A stretch of DNA of 64,000 nt from Moesziomyces globuligerus. Lineage: Eukaryota; Basidiomycota; Ustilaginomycetes; Ustilaginales; Ustilaginaceae. Made by a program: the position numbers and the translations under genes. The notes beneath the pieces were generated by a model. That model did no database searches. It was not told the DNA's origin and saw only the letters and a list, made by a program, of their open reading frames with translations. Numbering within the stretch: the first letter of the stretch is position 1; each line of letters begins with the position of its first letter. The stretch is from positions 496,001 through 560,000 of the forward strand of contig JARVLF010000010.1 in the NCBI GenBank assembly GCA_030849465.1, given 5' to 3'. This document shows, piece by piece, positions 1 to 9,423 of the stretch.

Positions 1-1373
1 ACACGGGCGAGGAGAAGGAACGTGGCAGCGAGCGACGAAGCGAGGTCGAGCACGCAGATGCGTTTACGCGAGACGGAGATTACATCGTCTTTGAGGCCAC
101 CGGCCATCCCTACTTCCCGCCCGACCCTGCCGGCGCAGCCCGTGGCAAGGGCAACACGGACGCGCCTCGGGATCAGGACGCTGCGCTTGCCGAAGGCGAC
201 GAGGACAATAGCGCAGCGAGCAACGGCGCCGGTGCGGACTCGAAGACAGGCGCCGTCAAGTCTGAAAATATGGCACCCAACCTGTCGACCAGTTCCAAGG
301 CCGGCGCCCACCCGCTCAGCCAGGAGCAGACGCTACAGACGCCCACGAGTGATGCCACCAGCTCGTCGCGCGCCCAACTGCAGTGCTTCTTCTGCTCGGC
401 CCGACCGTATCCGAGCAAGAACACGAGCATGCTTGATTCGTTCCTCGAACTCAAGCTCGAGAACGAAAAGCTGCGTCTGCTCATTGCCGACATGGATCTG
501 ACCGGCCCAGACAACGAACACGATCGCAACTCGTTTGCAGCCGCCTACCACCCGGATCTTCTCAAGCAGGAGCTCGAGAGCGAGTCCGTGATGGGCGGGT
601 GGGCGCATCCGGTGAATCCGATGTTCGGCGGAGCAGCCGTCGGTCCAGACGGGCGCATCTTGCCGCCGCAGGCTGGGCCGCGCCCCGGTCGAGGCTCACG
701 CCAGAACTCGATCGCATCGCACCCAACGAGTCCCGTGATGCGCAGCAACAGCGCGCGCGACGAGATGCTCACCGGGCTCGGCGTCTCGACCGGCGACGAG
801 TCGGACGAGGACGGCGGGGCTAGTCAGAGCGTCGCTGGCGCTGGCGGAGACGGAGCCTCGAACGCGGCCGACGAAGCGCGCCGCAAGAAGAAACCGAAGC
901 AGGACGACGGCGATCACGTCTGCACCGACTGCGGACGCGTGGACTCGCCCGAGTGGCGCAAGGGCCCGCTGGGCCCCAAGACGCTCTGCAATGCCTGCGG
1001 TCTGCGCTGGGCAAAGAAGATCAAGCGCAAGGGCGGCGACCCCAACGCGGCGGCGGGCGCCATGATGGTCCAAGGCGGCGGCATGCCGCAGTCGGGCGGC
1101 GTGTCGGGCGTCGTGGGCATGAATGTGGGCATGGCTGGACACATGATGCCGCACGCACACGGTATGCCGCATGGTCACCCGCATCCCTTCAATCGCGCCG
1201 ACAGCGGTCAGATGCAGGGCATCCAGATGGCGCCGCCCGGCTCGATGCCGCCGGGCATGAACATGCAGAGCATGATGGGCGCGGCGGCTAACGGATTCGC
1301 AGGCCGCGGCTCGTTCGACGAACCTCAGCATCAGAACAATACGATGAACGGCATGGGCGGCGGTCACATGTGA
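1..1373 (+). CDS. wc-2: WC-2-like PAS/GATA transcription factor, 3' part (runs off the left edge)
   Basis: The frame is open from the window edge (first full codon at base 3) to TGA at 1371-1373, so 456 residues are visible and the start lies outside. Near the left edge, the segment around [12 protein letters not shown] resembles the end of the PAS domain of white collar 2 proteins. A single GATA zinc finger follows at about 921-1001, with the pattern C-x2-C-x18-C-x2-C and a basic KKIKRK tail. The 18-residue loop is the form found in WC-2 rather than the 17-residue loop of most GATA factors. In the known system WC-2 pairs with the blue-light receptor WC-1 in the nucleus and binds GATC/GATA-type sites of light-responsive genes. 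The segment before the finger is acidic and low in complexity. The last ~100 residues are unusually rich in Met, Gly and His. PAS assignment is partial; the GATA finger is certain. Confidence 0.85.
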   Translation, partial: TGEEKERGSERRSEVEHADAFTRDGDYIVFEATGHPYFPPDPAGAARGKGNTDAPRDQDAALAEGDEDNSAASNGAGADSKTGAVKSENMAPNLSTSSKAGAHPLSQEQTLQTPTSDATSSSRAQLQCFFCSARPYPSKNTSMLDSFLELKLENEKLRLLIADMDLTGPDNEHDRNSFAAAYHPDLLKQELESESVMGGWAHPVNPMFGGAAVGPDGRILPPQAGPRPGRGSRQNSIASHPTSPVMRSNSARDEMLTGLGVSTGDESDEDGGASQSVAGAGGDGASNAADEARRKKKPKQDDGDHVCTDCGRVDSPEWRKGPLGPKTLCNACGLRWAKKIKRKGGDPNAAAGAMMVQGGGMPQSGGVSGVVGMNVGMAGHMMPHAHGMPHGHPHPFNRADSGQMQGIQMAPPGSMPPGMNMQSMMGAAANGFAGRGSFDEPQHQNNTMNGMGGGHM

Positions 1374-2626
1374 GCGTCGCAGGGTGTCTCTGCGCCGCAT
1401 TCCCATGGCCACCTCCTTGCCGCTCGCGGCTCTCTTTCTCTCTCTCCTCCCTCAAAAGCGACCCCAGGTTCCCCCTCGCGCCTCGCCTCGAAAGACAGTG
1501 GCCCTCATTCTTCGCTTCTCTACACGGTTTGGTTCCTTCTGCGCGTGTCGTGTCCGAGACGATTGTCTTGCATCGGCCACGCAGTGTCCCCCATTGGACT
1601 TGGACCCGTTGTCACGATCTTCCCCCCTTTTCTTTTGTCCCGTTTTCGTCCCCCCTTTTTGGTCTCGCGGTCTCGTCTCTCTCTCTCCTCTCCTGTCCGC
1701 AAATGTATTTCTTCACACAGGGTCTCTGATATTATACACGCATACCATGGGTGGCCTTGCCGTCGTCGCCGCTGGCGGACGGTGGCTACCCAACCCTCTT
1801 GTCGAAAGTAGCTCCCCCCTTCCCACATGTATCCCTGGGTCCTTTGTACTTTAGGCCCACACACGCCTCCGTCTTCGAACACTCCTCTTCGATTCCAGTG
1901 TGCCCGAGGCTGTTGAGGCTAGCTTGAGGCGGGTGTGAAGCTTGTCTGCGCAGAGGAGGAGTTTGCAGGTTCCGTACGATAAAAATCACAGCGCAGGAGC
2001 TGGGCGCATTTCGAAATGCAAAGATGACTTTCGAAATTTTCGTTGGGCCTCACAGTCCAAAGTTGAAATTGATGGCCGAGGCTGAGCCTGCGGCTGAGCT
2101 TGGCTGGCTGGCTGAGTTTGAGCCTGTTCTGGACGCGGCTGAGGAGGGCGGTCTCGCAGGCGATTTTCGATCGCGCTGCGCAGCGCTGAGGCTGCGCAGC
2201 GCAAGGCCAGACCCAGGCTCTGCGCATTGCAACCCCTGGCCGCACCCAGTGCGCGTGTGAGAGAGCCAGAGAGAGAGAGACTGAACTGCTGCCGGCGCGT
2301 CGATCCGCTCTTTTGGGCTTCCCCACCGCAGTGTAGCAAACACAGCCAGGTGAGGCGGGTAAGAGGCACGACACACACTCTCGACACTCGAGCTCCACTG
2401 CGCTCCGCAGCCTGTTCGAACCCGCCTGCGCAGAGTGAATGCGCAATCGAGTTGTTGCATTTCCAATCCGACCTCGCCTCGCCACCACCATCCCCACCAC
2501 CAACTCCTCCCCCTTTCCTCTATCCTGGTTTCTTTCCTTCTCCGCCCTTGTTCTTTCTACGACCCACTTCTTCCTCTCCATCTTCAGGTCCTGCTCCTGA
2601 TCCACCGTCGAGCGCAAAAACAGCTT
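1374..2626. promoter_or_regulatory. WC-2 3' region and eIF1 promoter/leader
   Basis: No credible gene is visible. Bases ~1425-1700 are strongly pyrimidine-rich (CT runs) and probably belong to the 3' UTR or terminator of the upstream gene. From ~1945 to 2445 the perfect palindrome TGCGCA occurs six times (1947, 2177, 2193, 2221, 2427, 2440); the copy at 2177 sits inside the 14-base palindrome 2173-2186. From ~2460 to 2590 there is a second long pyrimidine/CCA-rich tract just upstream of the eIF1 start, as expected for a strongly expressed translation gene. Confidence 0.5.
2350..2587 (+). other. possible 5'-UTR intron of the eIF1 gene
   Basis: A good donor (CAG|GTGAGG, intron starting at 2350) and a good acceptor after a pyrimidine-rich stretch (CATCTTCAG ending at 2587) would remove 238 nt of leader 39 nt before the eIF1 ATG. 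No coding evidence bears on this; it rests on splice-site appearance only. Confidence 0.3.
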
Positions 2627-3151
2627 ATGAATATTCAAAACCTCTCCAGTTACGATCCCTTCGCCGATCTCGGCGACGAGTCAAAGCCCGACGCTACCTC
2701 GCAGGCTACCAAGAAGCAGCAGACGCAGAACTACGTCCACATCCGCATCCAGCAGAGGAACGGCCGCAAGACCCTCACCACCCTCCAGGGACTTCCCAAA
2801 GGTACGTCCGCCCCTCAGCATCACCAACACCACCACCGCCATCGTGGACTAGCACAGAGGATCTCCTCTCGCCACTACGCGCCTTGAAGCTCTCGAGCTT
2901 TTCTGCTTCGTAACATTGTGCATTCGCTGACTCGATGCTTGTATCCTGTTGTTGATGACCCCTCAGAGTATGACCAGAAGAAGCTGCTGAAGGCCTTCAA
3001 GAAGGAATTCGCATGCAACGGTACCATTGTTGACGACGAGGAGCTCGGCCAAGTCATCCAGCTCCAGGGAGACCAGCGCCAGAAGGTCGCCTCGTTCATC
3101 GTCCAGGAAGGCATCACGCCCAAGGCCGACGTCAAGGTGCACGGTTTCTAA
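2627..3151 (+). CDS. SUI1: translation initiation factor eIF1 (SUI1)
   Basis: Two exons, 2627-2801 and 2967-3151, with a 165-nt intron (GTACGT donor, CAG acceptor, phase 1), give 119 residues. Yeast eIF1 is 108 residues. After a short N-terminus (MNIQNLSSYDPFADL) comes the SUI1 fold from about residue 37 to the end, with the family-typical segments VHIRIQQRNGRKTLTTLQGL, KKLLKAFKKEFACNGT and a glycine/phenylalanine end (KVHGF). eIF1 binds the 40S subunit in the 43S/48S complex and enforces AUG selection. The exon junction falls exactly at the conserved LPKEYDQKK segment, so splicing is well supported. The ATG is the first in-frame Met after a stop-rich leader. Confidence 0.95.
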
Positions 3152-3944
3152 ATCGACGCGCTTCCCTGCCGCTTCCATTACCTGCTCGTCTCTCTTTCAT
3201 GCTGCCCGCCCGAGTGCTCGTAATGCCTCGCGTCGCATGCTAGTCTGCAGAGCACCTCGTCCAGTCCCCCCATTATCAACGCCTTGTCATCTCGACGACC
3301 ACGACGACGACAAAGTTGCATCACGATATCGATCTCGACCCGACTCTCGACGCAACGCCGATCCCCACCTCTCCTAGCAACTTCTCCTCTCCGATGTCGG
3401 CCGCTTTTGGCGAAGCGGGTCCTTCGCGTCTTGCTGTAGCGACGCCTTTGCCGCGCTGTGAAGGCGGTCGTGGCCGCGGCCGGTCTGCAGTGCGTCGACG
3501 CGCGTGCGTGGACATGTATGCGGTGGAGGACGACGTGCGTGCGACCGGCGTCGGCTCGCGCAGTCGCGAGGGTGGCAGTGGCAGCGAAGGCGCGTCTCCG
3601 TTCGGTGCGGCGGTGCCCGAGGCGGCAGCCGCGCGCCGGCTGTGTGCGTCGTCGCTCCTCGCCTTGGCTTCACAGATGGTGCGTCCGCCAGAGTCGAACC
3701 TGTCGCCCCCTTGAAATCGTCCCCACTTCCCCCATGCAATCATGATTGTCCTTCTCCCCCCAATTGTGCGCGGTGTGTGTTGCTTCCTGTCGAACGTGAT
3801 GCAAGCGTGTCTCGAAAAGTCGAAAGTCTCACAAAGCATGAAGTCACACAACACACGAATGGATGCTGAGTCGAGTGCGATTTTGAAGCTGTGCGGGGGG
3901 ATCTACTGTAGAGAAGCTGTAGCGGGGGTGAAATTGCGGGGATT
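3152..3944. other. convergent intergenic region, eIF1 / CoA-transferase
   Basis: Between the stops of two convergent genes. Bases ~3415-3680 are GC-rich and open in several frames, but none resembles a protein family. I see no gene, only probable 3' UTRs. Confidence 0.4.
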
Positions 3945-5525
3945 CTACTCTTTGATGCCTGGGCCGAGGGAGAAGGGAGCGTCTGTGTTTTGCCTGACCT
4001 GGGCGACGGTGACGCCGTGCTGGAGGTCGATGAGGGTGAGGCCTTTATCGCCTACTCTGTCGACATCGAAGACGCAGAGGTCTGTGACGATGCGACTGAC
4101 GCAACGCGAACCGGTGAGGGGTAATTTGCAGTCTGCTACGATTTTGGGCCTGCCGTTTTTGTCTACGTGATCCGAGACGACGACGACCTTGGTGTTTGCA
4201 GGGTTGGAGACGAGGTCCATCGCACCTCCTACACCAGAAACCTTCTTTCCGGGAATCATGTAGTTTGCCAGATCACCATTAGCCCCGACCTGAAGGGCAC
4301 CGAGCATGGTGACGTTGATGTGACCGCCACGGATCATACCAAAGCTCTCGCTACTGTCAAAAGTGCTAGCACCAGGAAGAAGCGTAACAGTCTCCTTGCC
4401 TGCGTTGACGATATCCGCATCCACCTCGGCCGTCTTGGGATACGGTCCCATACCCAAGATACCATTCTCGCTATGCAGCACGACGTTGACACCTTCGGGG
4501 AGGTAGTTGGGGACGAGCGAAGGCATGCCGACGCCGAGGTTGATATAGTCGCCGTCCTGAACCTCCTTGGCTGCACGCTTGGCGATGCGGATGCGACGTT
4601 CCTTGGCCTCCTGCTTTGCCGCATCCACTCCCTCGCTCTTGGCCGCCTTGGGCGCGTCCGAGACCGTGTGCACCTCGATCTGCTTCTTGTGCTCCGACCG
4701 GACGATGCGATCGACAAAGATCGCCGGCAGATGGATCTCGTCGGCGTTCAAGCTACCGACGGGCACGATCTCCTCGGCTTCGACGATGGTGATCTTGGCA
4801 TTCTTGCCAAACGGCGCGCTAAAGTTGTTGGCCGCATAGCGGAAGACGGCGTTACCCGCCTCATCCACCTTCCAGGCGTGGATGATGGCGACATCACCGT
4901 AGATGGCCTCCTCGAGGATGTAGTTGCGGCCGTTGAACTCGCGCTGTTCCTTGGGCTTGGCCATCTCGGCGGGCTTGAGCGGTTCCTTGCTGCCCTCTTC
5001 GCGCTGTTGGTATCGGACGACCAAGTCGCCCGTCTGGACCGCGGTACCGTAGCCCGTAGGCGTGTAGAAGGCGGGGATACCAAAGGCGCCTGCGCGGCAC
5101 TTTTCGACGAGCGTACCCTGCGGCGTGAGCTGGAGCGAGACCTGACCGGTGAGGTACTGGCTCTCAAAGTACTTGTTGCCGCCGATGAACGAGCTGATCA
5201 TCTTGGTGATCTGCTTGGACTTGAGCAGCTTGCCCAGCCCGAACTCGCCCGTGCCCGCGTTGTTCGAGACGACGGTGAGCTCCTTGATGTGCGGATGACG
5301 GCTGATGGCGCCGATCAGCGTCTCGGGCGTGCCGCACAGGCCGAAGCCCGCAGAGAGCAGCGTCGAGCCCGACTTGATGTCCTTCACCGCCTCGTCCGCC
5401 GACGGGTAGACTTTCGACGAGGCGATGGCGCGCGTGGCCGACGAGGCAAAAGTGCGCGTCGGCAGCGAAGCGGCCACAAAGGCCGACCGACATGCCGCAC
5501 GCGATCGAAGCGAAGCTCCCAGCAT
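3945..5525 (-). CDS. OXCT1: succinyl-CoA:3-ketoacid-CoA transferase, mitochondrial
   Basis: A single exon encodes 526 residues, the usual length of this family. The enzyme moves CoA from succinyl-CoA to acetoacetate, activating ketone bodies in the mitochondrial matrix. The first ~38 residues are rich in Arg, Ala and Ser with no acidic residue, a typical matrix-targeting presequence. The alpha-like half starts with KDIKSGSTLLSAGFGLCGTP, a near match to the family-I CoA-transferase glycine signature. The beta-like half carries LHSENGILG, the second signature, with catalytic Glu at about residue 353. The chosen ATG at 5525 begins the presequence (MLGASLRSRAACRSAF); the frame continues upstream but that part is not protein-like. 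The gene converges on eIF1 and has ~790 bp of upstream DNA. Confidence 0.93.
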   Translation of the reverse strand: MLGASLRSRAACRSAFVAASLPTRTFASSATRAIASSKVYPSADEAVKDIKSGSTLLSAGFGLCGTPETLIGAISRHPHIKELTVVSNNAGTGEFGLGKLLKSKQITKMISSFIGGNKYFESQYLTGQVSLQLTPQGTLVEKCRAGAFGIPAFYTPTGYGTAVQTGDLVVRYQQREEGSKEPLKPAEMAKPKEQREFNGRNYILEEAIYGDVAIIHAWKVDEAGNAVFRYAANNFSAPFGKNAKITIVEAEEIVPVGSLNADEIHLPAIFVDRIVRSEHKKQIEVHTVSDAPKAAKSEGVDAAKQEAKERRIRIAKRAAKEVQDGDYINLGVGMPSLVPNYLPEGVNVVLHSENGILGMGPYPKTAEVDADIVNAGKETVTLLPGASTFDSSESFGMIRGGHINVTMLGALQVGANGDLANYMIPGKKVSGVGGAMDLVSNPANTKVVVVSDHVDKNGRPKIVADCKLPLTGSRCVSRIVTDLCVFDVDRVGDKGLTLIDLQHGVTVAQVRQNTDAPFSLGPGIKE

Positions 5526-6316
5526 CCTGAGTATCGAAGTTGCTTTTGAGAGAGAGGGGGGAAGGAGGGGGGAAACGATGATGTGGGATGGGAAGAAAGA
5601 GGGCGTGAAGGCCGGTGAAAGAGTATATGAGCTGGACTTGGGGGCCAGGTTTACAATTAGCCGCGAGCAGGAGGAGGAGGCGAGTTGGGAATTCGGGCAG
5701 AGACGGACGACTCGAGCGATGTGGTCTCGGTCACGGTCAAAGACGAGATGTGGGGTTGGGGGATGCTTCGCCTGATGCTGAGGCAAGGGCGTGCGCTGTT
5801 GCCGAGCTTTTAGCCGGGTGGAGGCAAATGGTCTGCCAACGGCTCTTTGTCCGCGTCTTCCGTCCGAAGCGCCAAAGCGCCGAAGCGCCGAAAGGCGGAT
5901 GCAATTTTTGCCCCGCCTTTTCCCCTCTTGAGACCGGTCGCAACTCGCACCCTCGCACTCGAACCGACCAGCCGGAATGACACCTCGATCGGCCCATCGG
6001 CCCATCGGGTCGTATACTCTGCCAGCTCGAGCGCGATTGGACTCTTCGAAACGCGCACTCAAGTCGTTAAGACGGGGCGTCTTTGCGTTTCAAGTCGCTC
6101 CGCCGCCCGCGGGAAACGCCGCGCACGCGCACGGCCCAAGTAGCCGAAAAAATCGACCCCAAGGCGCGGATCAACTTGCTTCCGCTCCAGGGTCCACCTT
6201 GGCTACAGCAGCTCGCGCGCCGTGATCAACGTCGCCTCACCAGGGTACAGAACGGTGATGATTTCTACAGCATCAAGAGTGGGTATCTACGGCCACGGTG
6301 ACCAGGTGTGAAGGTG
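5526..6316. promoter_or_regulatory. promoter region of the CoA-transferase gene
   Basis: Lies upstream of the CoA-transferase start and beyond the stop of the next minus-strand gene. It holds a short direct repeat of AAGCGCC units at 5865-5898 and a doubled CGGCCCAT at 5993-6009. A weak TATA-like CATATAC (minus strand, ~5620) sits ~100 bp upstream of the ATG. No gene is visible. Confidence 0.4.
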
Positions 6317-8707
6317 TCAGCGGAAATTGAGTTTGATGAGAAAGAGGAGCATGTCCATGAGCGTATGGACCGCGCCCCAGCCAATGGTGGGGAGGAGCTC
6401 GGGGAACTCGCGCATCTCGTCGAGGCCCAAGTTGGTCACGTCGACGCGGAAGGCGAGGTAGCAGATCTGACGAGCTACGAAGGACGAGACGAGCTCGGAG
6501 GCCCAGATGGCGAGCGAGCCGAGCATGGTGAGCTGGTAGTTGTACGGATCGTGCTTGTTGTCGTAGGCGAAGAAGGGATAGAGGGGCTGGTTGCTACCAA
6601 AGTGCAAGATGCTGACCCAGCCGAGGAAGGCGAGCATCGTCGTATTCTGCGCGAGGTTCCTGAGGTAGAAGGCAAGGCCGACGCTCTCGACGTACTCCTC
6701 CCACGAGCGCGGCGACGGATTGAAGTACTGCACCACCCTATGGCACAGACCCGACATGGAGAGCGGATACCAGATGCAGACCCAGAACGACGAGAGCAGC
6801 TGGACGAGGGCGAACTGGTCGAACGAGCGCAACCTCGCAAAGAGGTTGCGGTAGAAGATGAAGTAGACCAGAAAGTAGTAGTACTTGAACGCGAACACGA
6901 GCGCGCGGCTGCGCACCTTGGACTCGAGGATCCAGTGCGAGACGAGCGCCAGGCCGTTGACCGTGAGCGTCCAGAACGAGACGTAGGCCACGCCGTCCAG
7001 ACCCGTGTGCGGCAGCGTCGACAGATACACCGACGCATACCCCTGTCCTGCGATGAGCGCAAACAGCGACAGTCCGATGGTCGACATGAACCACAGGAAG
7101 CGGATGTACGACGACGGGATGCGGCGGTTGAGCTGGCGCTCGAGAAACGTCTTCTGGTGGTCCGTCAGGCTGTGCCTGTACGCCTGTCGGCCGCTGCGCC
7201 TCAGCCCGACAAAGCAGACAAGCGCAGGCATCGCCATGGTCGCAAACGCCAGCCCGACCCAGAGCGTCTTGCGCTGCCACTGGATGTCGGCGTCGTCGAT
7301 CGTCGGCTTGCCCGCCGTCACCGTCGTCTCCACCTGCGCCGACCACTGCTGCAGCCGTCCGGCGCTCGGCAGCGCCAGCCACGACGTCGACGGTCCTGTG
7401 CGAGCTGAAGCTGTCGCATCGTGCGCCTTGCCTCTGTGCAGCGTGGGGCGGTGTCGCGACTCGGTACCCAACGGATCGAGCTGGTGCAGGATCCAACCGG
7501 CCACAAGGCTGCCGATCCAGAAAAAGGTATACGACGTTTTGGCGCCCAGCGCCGCCGGCCACCAGTTGAGCCGGTACAGCCCGAAGAGCTGCGTGATGTA
7601 GATGAGCGCCACGCCGACGTAGATGCCGTAGTAGAAGACGAGGAAGAACCAGAAGTTGGCGTCCACCGTCAAGTGGTCGCCGCCGCCGTCAGGCGGATGA
7701 GGCTCGTTCGGCGCGCCGGTTCGATGGGAGAACCTCGAGACGAGCAGGTTGGTCATCGACCACGCAAGTCCCGTCCACGTCGGGAGCGCCGGCATCGCCA
7801 TCCTCGGCGCCTCTGGGCCGGGCGCGTTTGCTGCATACAGGGACGAGAGCGGTGCGGCGGTTGCGTTGCGCGGATAGCACCAGGGGGGATTGCTCGGATC
7901 GTCCCAACGGCCGTCTTCGCCTGGATTGCACCAGGGCAGGTTGGGGTCGTACGGATCGGTCTTGGGGAAAGGGACGGCGCACCAGATCCACACGACGAGA
8001 CTGGGCAAGCCTGCGAGGGCGAACCAGCGCTTCCACCAGCTATCGAGCCAGCCCTCGACGATCTCGCGCGGCGGACGGATGAGGTTGTTGAGCCAGCTGC
8101 GGTTGGCGTTGTGGCGTTCGCGTTCCCTCTCCCTCTCCCAAGCGCGGTCTCTGATGCTGGTGACGCGGCGCCTGCGCGGAGGAGGCGAATGGAATGGCGA
8201 TGGGCCTAGCTCGCCCGTGGCCGAGAGAGGGCTCTTGGGACCGGAAGGTGATGCGGCATCGCGCATGGACCTAGGATGGAGCGAGTCGGGCGCGTTGAGC
8301 GTCTGAATCTGCTTGGATGACACCCCCGAGCGAAGCAGGGCAGGCGATGCGGCTGTTCGGCTCGTCTTGGGCGCGGCCTGTCGGAAGCCGAATCCGTTGG
8401 CCAGCCGTTTGCCGAGACTGGTCGAAGGCGCTGCGGGCTGAGGGTCGTGGAAGCCGGCCATGAAGCCACGATCGAGCTCCCTCGCCTTGCCCTTGTCGAC
8501 GGCGGAGGGCTTTGCATTGCGCCTCGCGGGGCCCGAGTCTCTAGGAAAAGGGATGGAGCGTGAAGCCGAGGGCGCATTGGTGGCGGCTCCTGGAGCCAGC
8601 AGCTGGTCGGCGAGGTAGGCGCGGAATCGACCGGGTTTGAGCGAGCCGGCCTCGTCCTGCGCTTGCCAGGCATCGTCAGAGCCACCCTTGGACATGGGCG
8701 CAAACAT
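6317..8707 (-). CDS. polytopic membrane protein of unknown function
   Basis: A single exon encodes 796 residues (or 792 from the second Met at 8695). I do not recognise the family. Residues 1-230 are basic and Ser/Pro/Arg-rich, likely cytosolic. The rest has about ten hydrophobic segments, among them LAGLPSLVVWIWCAVPF, FWFFLVFYYGIYVGVALIYI, FFWIGSLVAGWIL, LWVGLAFATMAMPALVCFV, YIRFLWFMSTIGLSLFALI, VSFWTLTVNGLALVSHWIL, ALVFAFKYYYFLVYFIFY, VQLLSSFWVCIWYPLSM and a final TIGWGAVHTLMDMLLFLIKL. The C-terminal half is richer in aromatic residues and looks more constrained than the N-terminus. It could be a transporter or a lipid-handling protein, but no catalytic motif is apparent. The frame and hydrophobic pattern make it a real gene with high confidence; function is open. 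Confidence 0.8.
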   Translation of the reverse strand: MFAPMSKGGSDDAWQAQDEAGSLKPGRFRAYLADQLLAPGAATNAPSASRSIPFPRDSGPARRNAKPSAVDKGKARELDRGFMAGFHDPQPAAPSTSLGKRLANGFGFRQAAPKTSRTAASPALLRSGVSSKQIQTLNAPDSLHPRSMRDAASPSGPKSPLSATGELGPSPFHSPPPRRRRVTSIRDRAWERERERERHNANRSWLNNLIRPPREIVEGWLDSWWKRWFALAGLPSLVVWIWCAVPFPKTDPYDPNLPWCNPGEDGRWDDPSNPPWCYPRNATAAPLSSLYAANAPGPEAPRMAMPALPTWTGLAWSMTNLLVSRFSHRTGAPNEPHPPDGGGDHLTVDANFWFFLVFYYGIYVGVALIYITQLFGLYRLNWWPAALGAKTSYTFFWIGSLVAGWILHQLDPLGTESRHRPTLHRGKAHDATASARTGPSTSWLALPSAGRLQQWSAQVETTVTAGKPTIDDADIQWQRKTLWVGLAFATMAMPALVCFVGLRRSGRQAYRHSLTDHQKTFLERQLNRRIPSSYIRFLWFMSTIGLSLFALIAGQGYASVYLSTLPHTGLDGVAYVSFWTLTVNGLALVSHWILESKVRSRALVFAFKYYYFLVYFIFYRNLFARLRSFDQFALVQLLSSFWVCIWYPLSMSGLCHRVVQYFNPSPRSWEEYVESVGLAFYLRNLAQNTTMLAFLGWVSILHFGSNQPLYPFFAYDNKHDPYNYQLTMLGSLAIWASELVSSFVARQICYLAFRVDVTNLGLDEMREFPELLPTIGWGAVHTLMDMLLFLIKLNFR

Positions 8708-9423
8708 GGCGACGAAGCTCTGCGGGCGTCAAGCCGGACCGCTGCTGTGTAGAAGCCGCGTGTATGGATGAGCAGAGGTGGAGAATCGGACGGGATCTCT
8801 AGTCGAGCATGGCCTGTAGGGCAGGCTCTCGCGAGTGGGTCAACAGCGCGCAGGCTATTGCATGGCGGAGGATGAGTGTGTGACCTTTCCGAGCGCGAGA
8901 TGGATGTGCACAGAGGGGATGTTTGCAAAGCAGACGGTGTTGGCTGATGCGGGAACTATCAGGGTCACGGTTTCAAGCGCCAGCTCGCTTCGAGGCTCCA
9001 GACAAAGGGGCCAACGTTGCACGCGCACTGGAGCTTGACCAGCGCCCAAGGCTCACTTTGGCGGGCCGAGCGTGCGCACGAGGTGCATGCGCTGCAACTC
9101 AAACATGCAACCGCACGCCCAGCCTGCCGAGCTCGAAAATCCAAGCTTTGCGCTGCACAGACCCAGACGCGTAAGGCGTGTTGGTCTCGCAGCCCGTGGC
9201 CACAAATTCAAAGGTGTTAGAGTTGGCAGTGTTCAGCCGTGGTGGAGGCGTTTAGCATCTTTCCACATCTTATCGTTGTGCATCCTCATCCGACCGCCTC
9301 GCCCTGGACAGCCAGGCTTTCGAGGTCGACCCCGAAGCATGCGGCAGCTTTGAGGTCTTTGAGGCGTCCCTGACCTCGTCGTGGACAAAGAGCCAACGTG
9401 TTGCTGTCGCATAAGTTAAATGC
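8708..9423. promoter_or_regulatory. divergent promoter region, membrane protein / HNT3
   Basis: About 716 bp between two divergent starts. No reading frame resembles a protein and no RNA gene is seen. One TGCGCA occurs near 9073. It presumably holds both promoters. Confidence 0.4.

Noticed and set aside
3685..3712. tRNA B-box-like GGTTCGACTC on the minus strand
   Set aside because: No matching A box or cloverleaf stems upstream; the T-arm bases do not pair.
4167..5549. Long open frame (460 codons) antisense to the CoA-transferase gene
   Set aside because: It mirrors the codon bias of a GC-rich gene; the opposite strand encodes a complete, motif-bearing enzyme. Similar shadows exist opposite MAM3 (11858-13390), UPF0662 (32681-34813), HMT1 (35696-38056), CLF1 (49200-51233) and the WOPR gene (61960-63840).
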